Position numbers and translations under genes: made by a program. 64,000 nt of DNA from Mycobacterium simiae (GTDB taxonomy: Bacteria; Actinomycetota; Actinomycetes; Mycobacteriales; Mycobacteriaceae): contig NZ_AP022568.1 in the NCBI RefSeq assembly GCF_010727605.1, forward strand, positions 5,580,001-5,644,000, given 5' to 3'. Below the pieces are notes generated by a model, which saw only the letters and a list, made by a program, of their open reading frames with translations, was not told where the DNA came from and did not search any database. Shown piece by piece: positions 53,596 through 64,000 of this stretch. The number at the start of each line of letters is the position of its first letter. The first letter of the stretch is position 1.

Positions 53596-54168
53596 ATGGT
53601 CCCAGCGGCGGCCGCGCGGCTGGTCAGTGGCGCACTGCTGGCTACCGCGCTGGCCGGCTGCCATGCCGCTCCGCATTTGGCCGCGCCATCCAGCTCGACG
53701 AGCATCGCGGCGCCGCCCACCACCTCGGCACCGGTAGCCAGGATTGCGCCGTTGCCCGTCCGGACGGTCGAGAAGTCGCAGCCGACCTCGCCGGACAAGT
53801 GCCCCGCCATCAATCCGGCCGTCCCCACTCCGCCCGGCAACCCCCTGGTCACCTGCGACCTGGACCGGACGACGAAGTACACGTTGGGGCCGGAGACCAT
53901 GCGGCTCGACCTGCTCCACGTAGCCGCGCCCAAGCCCCTGACGTCGGATTTCTACGAAGTGAACCTGACGCTGGATGCGGCGTCGGCGACCGCCTGGGCG
54001 GCATTCACCACCGCGCACCTGCACGGCCACATCGCTTTCCTTCGCGACGATCTCGTCCTGGAAGCGCCGTTGATCGAAGAACCGGTCACATCCGGGCGGA
54101 TCGCACTGACCACCCAGACGGCGCAGACCGCCGACCAATTGGCCCGACTCGCCGGACGCCCGGGGTGA
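53596..54168 (+). CDS. Lipoprotein with SecD-head-like domain
   Basis: 190 residues from ATG 53596. The signal ends in the lipobox ALAGC (Cys about 22), followed by a Ser/Pro linker. The C-terminal domain (YTLGPETMRLDLLHVAAPK, FYEVNLTLDAASATAWAAFT, HIAFLRDDLVLEAPLI) resembles the periplasmic P1 head of SecD, as in several small mycobacterial lipoproteins. Its TGA overlaps the GTG of the next gene. Confidence 0.8.
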   Translation: MVPAAAARLVSGALLATALAGCHAAPHLAAPSSSTSIAAPPTTSAPVARIAPLPVRTVEKSQPTSPDKCPAINPAVPTPPGNPLVTCDLDRTTKYTLGPETMRLDLLHVAAPKPLTSDFYEVNLTLDAASATAWAAFTTAHLHGHIAFLRDDLVLEAPLIEEPVTSGRIALTTQTAQTADQLARLAGRPG

Positions 54169-54983
54169 CCGAGCTCGCCCTCGGCTTCCTCAATGGATTC
54201 GGGCTTCCACCAGTCGAGTTCGTCGAACTGGCCGCGGACCTCGGCTGCCGCTACGTCTCGGCGGTCGTGCAGGGGGCGCCGCTGGTGCCGCTCGGATATC
54301 CCCCCTTCTCCCTCAAAGACGATGCCGCACTGCGCCGCGACGTCCTCGCCGCAATGAAACACCGTGGCGTTGCGGCCTCGCTGGGCGACGGGTTGCTGGT
54401 ACTGCCGGACACCGATGCGGGCGCATTCGATGCCGATCTCGATGTGCTGGCCGAGCTCGGCGTACCGCGGATCAACGTCGTCAGCCTCGACCCCGACGTT
54501 CCACGGACGTTCGACCAGTTCGCGGTGCTGACCGATGCGGCCGCCCAGCGGGGCATCCAGACCGTCGTCGAACCGGTGCCCGGACTCACCGTCGGTGATT
54601 TATCTACCGCGCTGGCCGCTCGAGAATACGTCGGGCGCACCGACTTTCGGCTGCTGATCGATACCATGCACCTGGTGCGCGGCGGATCGAGCGCTGCCGA
54701 CATCGCGGCCCTCGACCCCGACTGCATCGGGTACGCCCAACTCAACGACACGACGATGCGGCCCCGCCTGGACAACTACATGGAAGAAGCGATGTTCGAG
54801 CGCATGATTCCCGGCGATGGTGACCTCCCGCTGCTCGACATCCTCACCGCGTTGCCGCGCGACATCATCGTCGAGATCGAAGTGCCCCAACGCTCGTTGG
54901 CGTTGGCGGGGGTGAGCCCGATCGATCGGATGCGGCCATGCGTCGACGCCGCTCGTCGCCTATTGACCGAGATCGGACGGTGA
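54165..54983 (+). CDS. Sugar phosphate isomerase/epimerase-type TIM-barrel protein
   Basis: 272 residues from GTG 54165 (GTGA overlap with the lipoprotein stop). AP-endonuclease-2-type barrel: FVELAADLGCRYVSAVVQ, GVPRINVVSLDPDV, TVVEPVP, LLIDTMHLVRGG, YAQLNDT and IVEIEVPQ supply the usual acidic and His metal ligands. Substrate unknown. It converges on the Gfo/Idh gene with 19 bases between stops. Confidence 0.82.
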   Translation: MTELALGFLNGFGLPPVEFVELAADLGCRYVSAVVQGAPLVPLGYPPFSLKDDAALRRDVLAAMKHRGVAASLGDGLLVLPDTDAGAFDADLDVLAELGVPRINVVSLDPDVPRTFDQFAVLTDAAAQRGIQTVVEPVPGLTVGDLSTALAAREYVGRTDFRLLIDTMHLVRGGSSAADIAALDPDCIGYAQLNDTTMRPRLDNYMEEAMFERMIPGDGDLPLLDILTALPRDIIVEIEVPQRSLALAGVSPIDRMRPCVDAARRLLTEIGR

Positions 54984-55002
54984 CCGGCGCCACGTGGGGC
55001 AC

Positions 55003-56004
55003 TCAGCTGGGCTGGCGCAGCGGCAGTCCGGCCGCACGGTAGATCCCGTCGATGACCGCCATATTCTCGATCGCGTCCTGCGCGGTCGTTTTCACCGGCG
55101 CCCCGCGCAGCACGGCCGCCGCGAACGCATCCAGCTGATAGGCGTAGGAGGCGCGACGCGGAAAGGTTTCCACGCGATGGTCGTCGACCGTGCGCACCGA
55201 CAACCGATGAAACAGTTGCGGCAATACAGGATTGATCACCTTGAGTCGTCCGCGCTCACCCACCACCGTGGCACTGATGTCGATCAGGCGGGTCGACCAC
55301 ATCGAGCAGCGGATGCGCGCGGTGTGCCCTTCGGTGAACTGCAGTTCCGCCGTCATGGCCCGGTCCACCCTGAAGTCATGCAATTTCGCTTGTGCGGAAA
55401 CAACTTTCGGGGTCGAGCGGCCGAATGTGCGGACCATGTGAACCGCGTAGCAGCCGGCATCCATGGTCGCGCCGCCGGCCAGTGCGTAGTTGTACCGGAT
55501 GTCGGAGAACTTCGGCAACGGAAAACACAGCGCGGCTTCCACCCGGGTGAGCATGCCCAGCTCGCCGGAGGCGATGATCTCCTCGACTCGCAGCGCCAAC
55601 GGGTGGTAGCGGTAGTGGAAGGCCTCCATCACCACCCGGTCGGATTCGGCGGCCAGGGCGGCGATCTCGCGGGCTTCGGCAGCGTTGGCGCTGAACGGCT
55701 TTTCGCACAACACGTGCTTGCCTGCGGTCAGTGCCGCGCGAGTCCACTTGCCGTGCAAACCGTTTGGCAGCGGGTTGTAGATCGCGTCGATTTCGGGATC
55801 GCCGATCAGTTCGTCGTAGTCGTGGTGGACCTTGGCGATGTGCTGTTCGGCGGCGAAGTCACGGGCCCGCGAGCCGTCGCGCGCGGCCACCGCGGCGACC
55901 ACCACTTCGGGGTTGTCCTTGGCCGGATTGATCAGCGCCAGCGGCGCGATCCGCGCGGCACCCAGAATGCCGATCCGCAGCGGCGCCGCCGTTGGGCCGG
56001 TCAT
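55003..56004 (-). CDS. Gfo/Idh/MocA-family NAD(P) oxidoreductase
   Basis: 333 residues from ATG 56004 (ATGA overlap with the monooxygenase stop). N-terminal Rossmann motif IGILGAARIAPLALI, the EKP motif GKHVLCEKPFSANAAEA and GGATMDAGCYAVHMVRTFG. It oxidises or reduces sugars or cyclic diols. It is the last gene of a coupled three-gene operon with a sulfatase and a flavin monooxygenase. Confidence 0.9.
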   Translation of the reverse strand: MTGPTAAPLRIGILGAARIAPLALINPAKDNPEVVVAAVAARDGSRARDFAAEQHIAKVHHDYDELIGDPEIDAIYNPLPNGLHGKWTRAALTAGKHVLCEKPFSANAAEAREIAALAAESDRVVMEAFHYRYHPLALRVEEIIASGELGMLTRVEAALCFPLPKFSDIRYNYALAGGATMDAGCYAVHMVRTFGRSTPKVVSAQAKLHDFRVDRAMTAELQFTEGHTARIRCSMWSTRLIDISATVVGERGRLKVINPVLPQLFHRLSVRTVDDHRVETFPRRASYAYQLDAFAAAVLRGAPVKTTAQDAIENMAVIDGIYRAAGLPLRQPS

Positions 56005-57212
56005 CGGCGAGCCCAGTCCGGGGCGTGCTCGGGCCGGACTCCAACGCCGATGAAATATGCGGGCAGCACCGCCAGCCACGGTAATCGATCGATGAGCCGC
56101 AACAGCGCCGCCGGCGGCGTGGGACTGCCACCGCGAAGAAGCGGCTGCAGCCCACGCTGCAAGAACCGTTGCACGCCTTGGGTCACCGCGGTGGGAAACA
56201 GCCGCCGACGTCGCACCGCCGCCAAATCCCGGGTGGTGACCCGATGCTGCCGCAGCGGCCCGGCCAAGATAGTGGCGGCCGCGACGGCGTCCTGGACGGC
56301 CAAGTTGATGCCGACACCGCCCAGCGGCGACATGGCATGAGCCGCGTCTCCGATGCACAGCAACCCATCGGTGTGCCAGCGCCGCAGTCGATCCACCCGG
56401 ACGTCGAGGTGCTTGATGTCGTCCATCGACGTCAACGTCGCGACAGCCGCGGCCGATTCCGGCAGCAAGGCGCTGACGTCGCGACGGAACGCCTCGATGC
56501 CTCGGGCTCGCAGCGCGGCGTCGGTCCCCTTAGCGCCAAGGTAAGCGATCTGGTTGTATCCCTCGCGCGGGATCACACCCAGGGCTTTGCCGGACCCTAC
56601 CCGGGGCAAGAACGAAAACTCCTGGTCGCCCTCACGGGGCAATCTGAACCACCACATGTCGAAATTCACCGGGTATTCGCGACTCCGCAATCCGGCCGCG
56701 CCCCGTGCCATCGACCATCGCCCGTCACAGGCGACCGTGAGCTCAGCTCGCAATTCCCCTGGCCCGTCGGGGCCCTGGTAGCGCACTCCGCTGACCCGCG
56801 TGCCGTCCCACAGCAACCCGGTGGCTTCGGTATTCATCCGCAAGGTGAAGGTCGGCTCCTGTTGGGCGACGTCGGCGAGCAGGTTCAGCAGGTCCCACTG
56901 CGGCACCATTGCGACGAACGGATGCGGCTGGCGCAGCCGGCCAAAGTCGACATAGGTCACCCAGCGACCGTCCGACTGGAACTTCGCGCTGCGAACCTCA
57001 CTGTGCGGCAAGGCGTCGAAGCGGTCCCACAGACCCAGCTCGTCGAGCAATCGCAGGGTGGTCGGATGCACAGTGTCACCGCGGAAGTCGCGCAGAAAAT
57101 CGCCGTGCTTCTCCAGCAGCGTGACCTCGACGCCCGCCCGCGCCAGCAACAGTCCGAGGACCATTCCGGCCGGACCGCCGCCGATCACCGCGCAGGTTGT
57201 CTCCTCGGCCAT
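56001..57212 (-). CDS. FAD-dependent monooxygenase
   Basis: 403 residues from ATG 57212; GTG 57218, overlapping the sulfatase stop as GTGA, is an alternative that adds two residues. Motifs: CAVIGGGPAGMVLGLLLARA, LRAELTVACDGRWSMARGAA and IGDAAHAMSPLGGVGINLAV. It is an aromatic hydroxylase-type group A flavoprotein. Close coupling to the sulfatase suggests it acts on a desulfated phenol or polycyclic product, which is speculative. Confidence 0.9.
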   Translation of the reverse strand: MAEETTCAVIGGGPAGMVLGLLLARAGVEVTLLEKHGDFLRDFRGDTVHPTTLRLLDELGLWDRFDALPHSEVRSAKFQSDGRWVTYVDFGRLRQPHPFVAMVPQWDLLNLLADVAQQEPTFTLRMNTEATGLLWDGTRVSGVRYQGPDGPGELRAELTVACDGRWSMARGAAGLRSREYPVNFDMWWFRLPREGDQEFSFLPRVGSGKALGVIPREGYNQIAYLGAKGTDAALRARGIEAFRRDVSALLPESAAAVATLTSMDDIKHLDVRVDRLRRWHTDGLLCIGDAAHAMSPLGGVGINLAVQDAVAAATILAGPLRQHRVTTRDLAAVRRRRLFPTAVTQGVQRFLQRGLQPLLRGGSPTPPAALLRLIDRLPWLAVLPAYFIGVGVRPEHAPDWARR

Positions 57213-57214
57213 GG

Positions 57215-59968
<2,754 letters not shown>

Positions 59969-59984
59969 TCGCCGGCCGGGCGTT

Positions 59985-60800
59985 CTAGAACGTGAAACGG
60001 TTCAGTAGGTCGTAAGGGCCGAACGGCGAAGCGCTGAAGAACCGGTAGATCCAGCGCACCAGCGTCGTGTCGATCTTCTGGTATCCGGCCAGGGCCGGCG
60101 ACTGTTCGACCAACCGCAGCTTGGGGTGCCAGGTTTCGATGTCGCGTGGGTTGCCAATGCCCCACTTGATAATCCCCCGGGTGAACACTTTTGACAGCAG
60201 CGGCGCGACCGCCGAGAGTGTGTCAAATTGCAGTTCACCGCGATCGAACCGATCCAGCAGCCGGGTCAACAACGAGCGAACCTCGCTTTCGGAGACATAC
60301 ATGAGCAGTCCCTCGGCGACGACAAGCGTCGGGTGGCCAGTGGGGATCTGTTCGACCCACTGCGGATCGGTCACCGACGAACCGATCATCCGGTAACGCT
60401 CGGTCTCTGCATACAACCGGCGGCGAAGATCGATGACGCCGGGCTGGTCGAGGTCGAACCACCGCGCCGAGGGCGGTACCGCGAGCCGAAAGACGCGGCC
60501 GTCCAAGCCACAGCCCAGGTGCAACACCACCGCCTCGGGGTTGCGCTCGAGGAAGCCGGCAGACCAATCGTCGAGCTGCTTTGCCCGCAACGCCACGAGG
60601 TACTGATTGGCGGCCGGTAACGAGCTTCGCCGGATGCGGTCGAAGTCGTAGTCAATCCGGTCGACGGCCTCGGCCGCGGCGTGGTCGCCCAGAATGGGAT
60701 GCCGGGAACGGCTTTCATGGGCACGCAAATACAACGTCACCAGGTTCGTCCACTCCACCGAGCCCCACCGGACCGAACTGAAATCCACCTTGTCCGTCAT
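59985..60800 (-). CDS. LCM-type O-methyltransferase
   Basis: 271 residues from ATG 60800 (GAGGGGA upstream); an in-frame start at 60863 is rejected. SAM motif VVLHLGCGLDGRVFRL, FDLDQPGVIDLRRRLY and VVAEGLLMYVSESEV match the leucine-carboxyl-methyltransferase group. Targets in mycobacteria include polyketide and glycolipid precursors. It converges on the nitronate monooxygenase with 16 bases between stops. Confidence 0.87.
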   Translation of the reverse strand: MTDKVDFSSVRWGSVEWTNLVTLYLRAHESRSRHPILGDHAAAEAVDRIDYDFDRIRRSSLPAANQYLVALRAKQLDDWSAGFLERNPEAVVLHLGCGLDGRVFRLAVPPSARWFDLDQPGVIDLRRRLYAETERYRMIGSSVTDPQWVEQIPTGHPTLVVAEGLLMYVSESEVRSLLTRLLDRFDRGELQFDTLSAVAPLLSKVFTRGIIKWGIGNPRDIETWHPKLRLVEQSPALAGYQKIDTTLVRWIYRFFSASPFGPYDLLNRFTF

Positions 60801-61011
60801 CGCCGTCCCCTCACCATCGAGCGCAGTATGTGCCCACAGCCACCCAAGCGCATCCGCCGGCACCTGACCAGCCCCCTGCGTGCCGAACGAACAAAAGCGC
60901 TGGTGCGCGCGGGTGTAGGCGGTCAGCAGGAACTCGCCCCCATCCGGGCGGCCGAGTGCTCCGAAGACCTATCAACAACCGACAGTGTCAGGTCAAGAAG
61001 GGGGCCTCTGG

Positions 61012-61377
61012 ATGCGACAGGCGACGTTCAAAATGGTTGCCGCCGGCGACGGTTCGCCGCCGACCTCAACCGGCTACTGCTACTACCTGGTCGCCCACGC
61101 GGTCGCGACGGTGCTGCTGCTGCTCACTTTGGTCGTCGCCGTGTGGCAGTTCATGGATTGGGTCGTCGCACCCTCCTGCGCGGAAGCCGGCCCACAGCCG
61201 TCGGCGGCGTCGCTGGCCGGGCAGACCACGGCGCAGACCATTAAGGCCACCGAAATCCGCGACGGCACCGGTCAGGCCGGTGGCTCCTTTCGGACTTGGA
61301 TCCAACGCCCGGCGTCATACCGCAACACCGCGCGAACGACGGCGATGGCCGAGGCGGGCGGCTGCCCGTGTCCGTAA
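61012..61377 (+). CDS. Small membrane protein, hypothetical
   Basis: 121 residues from ATG 61012, preceded by AGGGGG. One strong membrane helix (LVAHAVATVLLLLTLVVAVW) lies near residues 26-45, followed by a polar tail. No family recognised. Alternative starts at 60985 exist. It could be spurious in this GC-rich context, but the helix and ribosome-binding site favour a real gene. Confidence 0.45.
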   Translation: MRQATFKMVAAGDGSPPTSTGYCYYLVAHAVATVLLLLTLVVAVWQFMDWVVAPSCAEAGPQPSAASLAGQTTAQTIKATEIRDGTGQAGGSFRTWIQRPASYRNTARTTAMAEAGGCPCP

Positions 61378-61403
61378 AACCGGCTGGGGCGCAAAAGACG
61401 CTG

Positions 61404-62672
61404 TCAGTATGCGTCGGGATCTTGTTGCACGGCTACCGGCACCGGATGCCGATAAAGGCGAGACGCGTTCTCCCAGGTGAACTTTCGGATCGCGTCCGGC
61501 GGCAGATCGCCGATTTCTTCGTGAATCGTTTGTTGGGTATGCGGCCAGGTCGAGTCGCAATGTGGATAGTCGGCTTCCAGCATGATGTTGTCGATGCCAA
61601 TACGGTCCCGCTGCACAAACGACGACTTGTCCTCGACCGCACAGAACCAGAAGTTCCGAGTGAAAACCTCTGCGGGCGTGAGCCTCTCCCCCAACGCCCG
61701 CCATGTCCCATACATTTCGTGATAGCTGAGCATGTGGTCAAGGCGGTCGAGCAACCCTGCGACCCAACCGATTCCGCCTTCGGACAAACAGATCTTGAGA
61801 TCCGGGAATCTGCTGGGCAATCCGGAGTACAGCCAGTCGACCGCCGCCGAGATCGCGTAGGCGAAGAACAGCACGCCCGGCACGTCGGGCGGGGCGTCCG
61901 CGGTGGTCGACGGCGACGAACCAGACGAGCCGATATGCAGATTCACCACCGTTCCGGTTTCGGCGCACGCCGCCATCATCGGATCCCAGTGACCGGAGTG
62001 GATCGTCGGCAGTCCCAGCATCGCGGGATTCTCGCTGAACGTGACGGCGTGAAAACCGCGATCGGCATTCTCATAAATCATCTTGGCGCCCAGCTCGGGG
62101 TCCAGCAGCCACGGCAACTGGCACGGGATGATGCGTTGGGGATACGACCCCGCCCACACCTCGAGGTGCCAGTCGTTCCACGCGCGGACCGAGGCCAGCG
62201 CCAGGTCCCGGTCCGTGGTGACCTGCTGCAGCCGCTGACCTGCGAAGCCGGGCAGGAAGGACGGAAAGTTGAGCGACGCGTAAATGCCATTGAGATCCAT
62301 GTCTTTGACGCGCGCATGGATATCCCACGCGCCCCTGCGCATCTCGTCGAATCGGACCGGTTCGAAGCCGTACTCCGATACCGGACGCCCGACCACCGCG
62401 TTGAACCCGACATTGGGCAGTTCCCGGCCGTCGTACACCCACGTCTGACCGCCGCCGTCGGTCTCGACGACCCGCGGCGCCCGATCCGAGAATTTTCGTG
62501 GCAGCCGGCCCGTGAACGTGTCCGGCGGTTCCACGATGTGGTCGTCAACCGAGATCACGGTGTACCGGCGCGCCGCCCGGGGCGGATCCGGCAGAAACGT
62601 GACCGACCGCTCGTCTCCGGTCTTGGCGGTGGTGAAGTTGAGATCGGTCGCCAGCTCGTCAATCGACTTCAC
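61404..62672 (-). CDS. Amidohydrolase-2 family metal-dependent hydrolase/decarboxylase
   Basis: 422 residues from GTG 62672 with GGAGG six bases upstream; a TTG at 62678 is the alternative. Family motifs: ISVDDHIVEPPDTF, VNLHIGSSG, FPDLKICLSEGGIGWVAGLL and LEADYPHCDSTWPHT. The group includes ACMSD-like decarboxylases and ring-cleavage hydrolases, common in mycobacterial steroid and aromatic catabolism. It follows the aldolase gene by about 50 bases on the same strand. Confidence 0.88.
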   Translation of the reverse strand: MKSIDELATDLNFTTAKTGDERSVTFLPDPPRAARRYTVISVDDHIVEPPDTFTGRLPRKFSDRAPRVVETDGGGQTWVYDGRELPNVGFNAVVGRPVSEYGFEPVRFDEMRRGAWDIHARVKDMDLNGIYASLNFPSFLPGFAGQRLQQVTTDRDLALASVRAWNDWHLEVWAGSYPQRIIPCQLPWLLDPELGAKMIYENADRGFHAVTFSENPAMLGLPTIHSGHWDPMMAACAETGTVVNLHIGSSGSSPSTTADAPPDVPGVLFFAYAISAAVDWLYSGLPSRFPDLKICLSEGGIGWVAGLLDRLDHMLSYHEMYGTWRALGERLTPAEVFTRNFWFCAVEDKSSFVQRDRIGIDNIMLEADYPHCDSTWPHTQQTIHEEIGDLPPDAIRKFTWENASRLYRHPVPVAVQQDPDAY

Positions 62673-62722
62673 GATCAACCTCCTCGCCGGGCGGGGTGCC
62701 GCTGCTGCGCTTCCAACCGGAT

Positions 62723-63496
62723 TCAGGTAAGCACATCAGGATCCGCTTTGATGGTCATCCGCGCCGCGCCGGCCCAATACACGCCCGCGGCCCGTTCGAT
62801 CAGCGATCGCTGCATGCCCACCATGTCGGACCAGTTCATCTGCAGGGGTTCCTGGCCGGTGAGCATGACGTCGTAGGCCAGCTTGCACACCCGTTCTATC
62901 GACGCCGCTCGGTATACCGCCTCCGCCAGATTCCGGCCGGTAGCGATGACGCCGTGGTTGGCCAAAACGGTCAAATTGGCATTGCCGATCCGTGCCGCGA
63001 GATCCGCCGCGCGCGACGGGCTATCGACCTCGCCGTCGTAGGTGTCGACCAGACACAAATCGTCGAGGAACAGCGAACCGGTCTGATGCACCAGTTCGGG
63101 CAGCCTGCCCAACGCGGACAGCACGCAGACCCAATAGGGGTGGTTGTGGATGACCACCCGCGCATCCTCACGCACCCGGTGTAGCTCGGTGTGGATGTGA
63201 ATCGCCGGAGTGACGTCCCACCGGCCGCGGACAAGCCGCGCGTCGCCATCCACCACGCAGATGTCGGACGCCGTGAGCTCCTGCCACCACAGGCCCCACG
63301 GGTTGACCAACATGTCGGTTTGTCCGTCGAGCTGCCAGGTGATGTGTCCGGCCATGTTCTCGGCGAACCCGGTGCCGGCCAGATGGCGAAAGGCGATCGC
63401 CAGCGCCTGTTCATGAGTCAGCTCGACACCGATCGGCGGCACCACGGACGGCGCCCACACTTGCAGACCACCCCGACGGGGACTAGGCGTGTTCAT
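62723..63496 (-). CDS. Class II aldolase/adducin family protein
   Basis: 257 residues from ATG 63496, overlapping the end of the acyl-CoA ligase gene by 14 bases. Zinc ligands are suggested by HIHTELHRVREDARVVIHNH and LANHGVI. MAGHITWQLDGQTDMLVNPW is the substrate-phosphate region of the FucA/AraD fold. Stand-alone members in catabolic operons often act as hydratases, decarboxylases or aldolases of keto acids. Confidence 0.88.
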   Translation of the reverse strand: MNTPSPRRGGLQVWAPSVVPPIGVELTHEQALAIAFRHLAGTGFAENMAGHITWQLDGQTDMLVNPWGLWWQELTASDICVVDGDARLVRGRWDVTPAIHIHTELHRVREDARVVIHNHPYWVCVLSALGRLPELVHQTGSLFLDDLCLVDTYDGEVDSPSRAADLAARIGNANLTVLANHGVIATGRNLAEAVYRAASIERVCKLAYDVMLTGQEPLQMNWSDMVGMQRSLIERAAGVYWAGAARMTIKADPDVLT

Positions 63497-64000
63497 GGTC
63501 GGCCTCCATCCTTGCTCGAATATCTTGGCGCAGTTCGCCTTTGGCGATCTTGCCGCCGGATGACCGGGGTAGTTCGTCCACCACGATGAGACGTTCGGGC
63601 AGCAGTTCCTTGGAGACGCCCAGCATCAGCAGGTGGTCGACGAGTTCGCGCAAGTCGACGCTCGCCGAGTCGACGAGTTCGGCATACAGGCAAACTCGTT
63701 CACCGAACACCGGGTCGGGCATTGCCACCGCCGCGGCCAGCGCGATCGCGGGGTGGGTCAGCGCGGCGTCCTCCACCTGCGCGGCACTGATGTTCTTGCC
63801 CCCACGCAGGATGAAGTCGGACGTCCGGCCGGTGACCGTGAGGTATCCGTCGGCGTCGAGCTCGCAGACATCGCCCATCAACATCCATCCGTCGGGGGTG
63901 AAGAGCTTGTCGTGGTCGGTACCGCCAAGATAGCCGAGGCTCGTCGCCGGTCCCCGGCAGGCAGGCTGGCCACGGCCCGTCGCGGTGACATCGCGGTCGC
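63483..64000 (-). CDS. Acyl-CoA synthetase (AMP-binding), C-terminal part; gene runs off the window
   Basis: The visible ~172 codons include FTPDGWMLMGDVCELDADGY, VTGRTSDFILRGGKNISAAQ and a terminal PRSSGGKIAKGELRQD carrying the catalytic Lys. Together these are the hinge and mobile C-terminal domain of an ANL ligase. The N-terminal P-loop lies outside the window. It is the first visible gene of an operon with the aldolase and amidohydrolase. Confidence 0.9.
   Translation of the reverse strand, partial: DRDVTATGRGQPACRGPATSLGYLGGTDHDKLFTPDGWMLMGDVCELDADGYLTVTGRTSDFILRGGKNISAAQVEDAALTHPAIALAAAVAMPDPVFGERVCLYAELVDSASVDLRELVDHLLMLGVSKELLPERLIVVDELPRSSGGKIAKGELRQDIRARMEADHEHA

Noticed and set aside
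61296..62876. 526-codon plus-strand frame over the amidohydrolase
   Set aside because: Shadow of the intact amidohydrolase gene on the minus strand; no recognisable domain.

Overview
The window reads as chromosome of a slow-growing Mycobacterium. Coding is dense and GC-rich, with GTG/TTG starts, leaderless promoters, many TetR regulators and lipid or steroid catabolism genes, two mycofactocin-type dehydrogenases, an ESX-5 locus and a REP13E12-type HNH gene. The left 15.6 kb follows, from memory, the M. tuberculosis order Rv1783-Rv1773c in reverse: eccC5, eccB5, malQ, an Rv1780-like gene, a DUF4407 membrane protein, cyp144 with its TetR, an Rv1775-like hydrolase, an Rv1774-like FAD oxidase and an IclR regulator. 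Three small genes (SnoaL-like, UsfY-like, SRPBCC) sit between malQ and the Rv1780-like gene. The expected neighbours do not continue after the IclR gene, so a synteny break lies near 15.6-16.1 kb.

From 16.2 to 28.3 kb is an accessory catabolic block. It has a frameshifted CaiB-type CoA-transferase reading left. Reading right are a mycofactocin-type SDR, an in-frame deletion fusion of 2-oxoacid dehydrogenase E1-alpha and E1-beta, a free lipoyl-domain protein, a crotonase, an acyl-CoA synthetase, a Rieske oxygenase and a KstD-like flavoprotein. A second crotonase is convergent. Then come three genes resembling a cobalt thiocyanate hydrolase: a fused beta-alpha subunit, a gamma/catalytic subunit with a His-Asp-rich N-terminus, and a small third protein.

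From 28.5 to 45.8 kb lie housekeeping and regulatory genes: a DEAD-box helicase, methyltransferases, three TetR regulators (two preceded by leaderless signals), a D-aminoacylase-type amidohydrolase, a tandem YbjQ-type protein, a MacB-like ABC exporter, a flavin monooxygenase, an SDR, a SigF/SigB-type sigma factor and a lipoprotein. From 45.86 to 49.39 kb is a decay zone: an M24 peptidase remnant, an intact DUF222/HNH gene, a phosphotransferase-like remnant and a second CoA-transferase remnant.

From 49.4 to 53.4 kb a P450, mycofactocin-type SDR and crotonase form an overlapping operon next to a TetR gene; matching inverted repeats lie upstream of both transcripts. The right end holds a lipoprotein, a TIM-barrel isomerase, a sulfatase-flavin monooxygenase-Gfo/Idh operon, a nitronate monooxygenase, an O-methyltransferase, and an amidohydrolase-aldolase-acyl-CoA ligase operon cut by the window edge. 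I saw no tRNA, rRNA, CRISPR array or intact insertion sequence. Ortholog names and family comparisons come from memory, not from a search.
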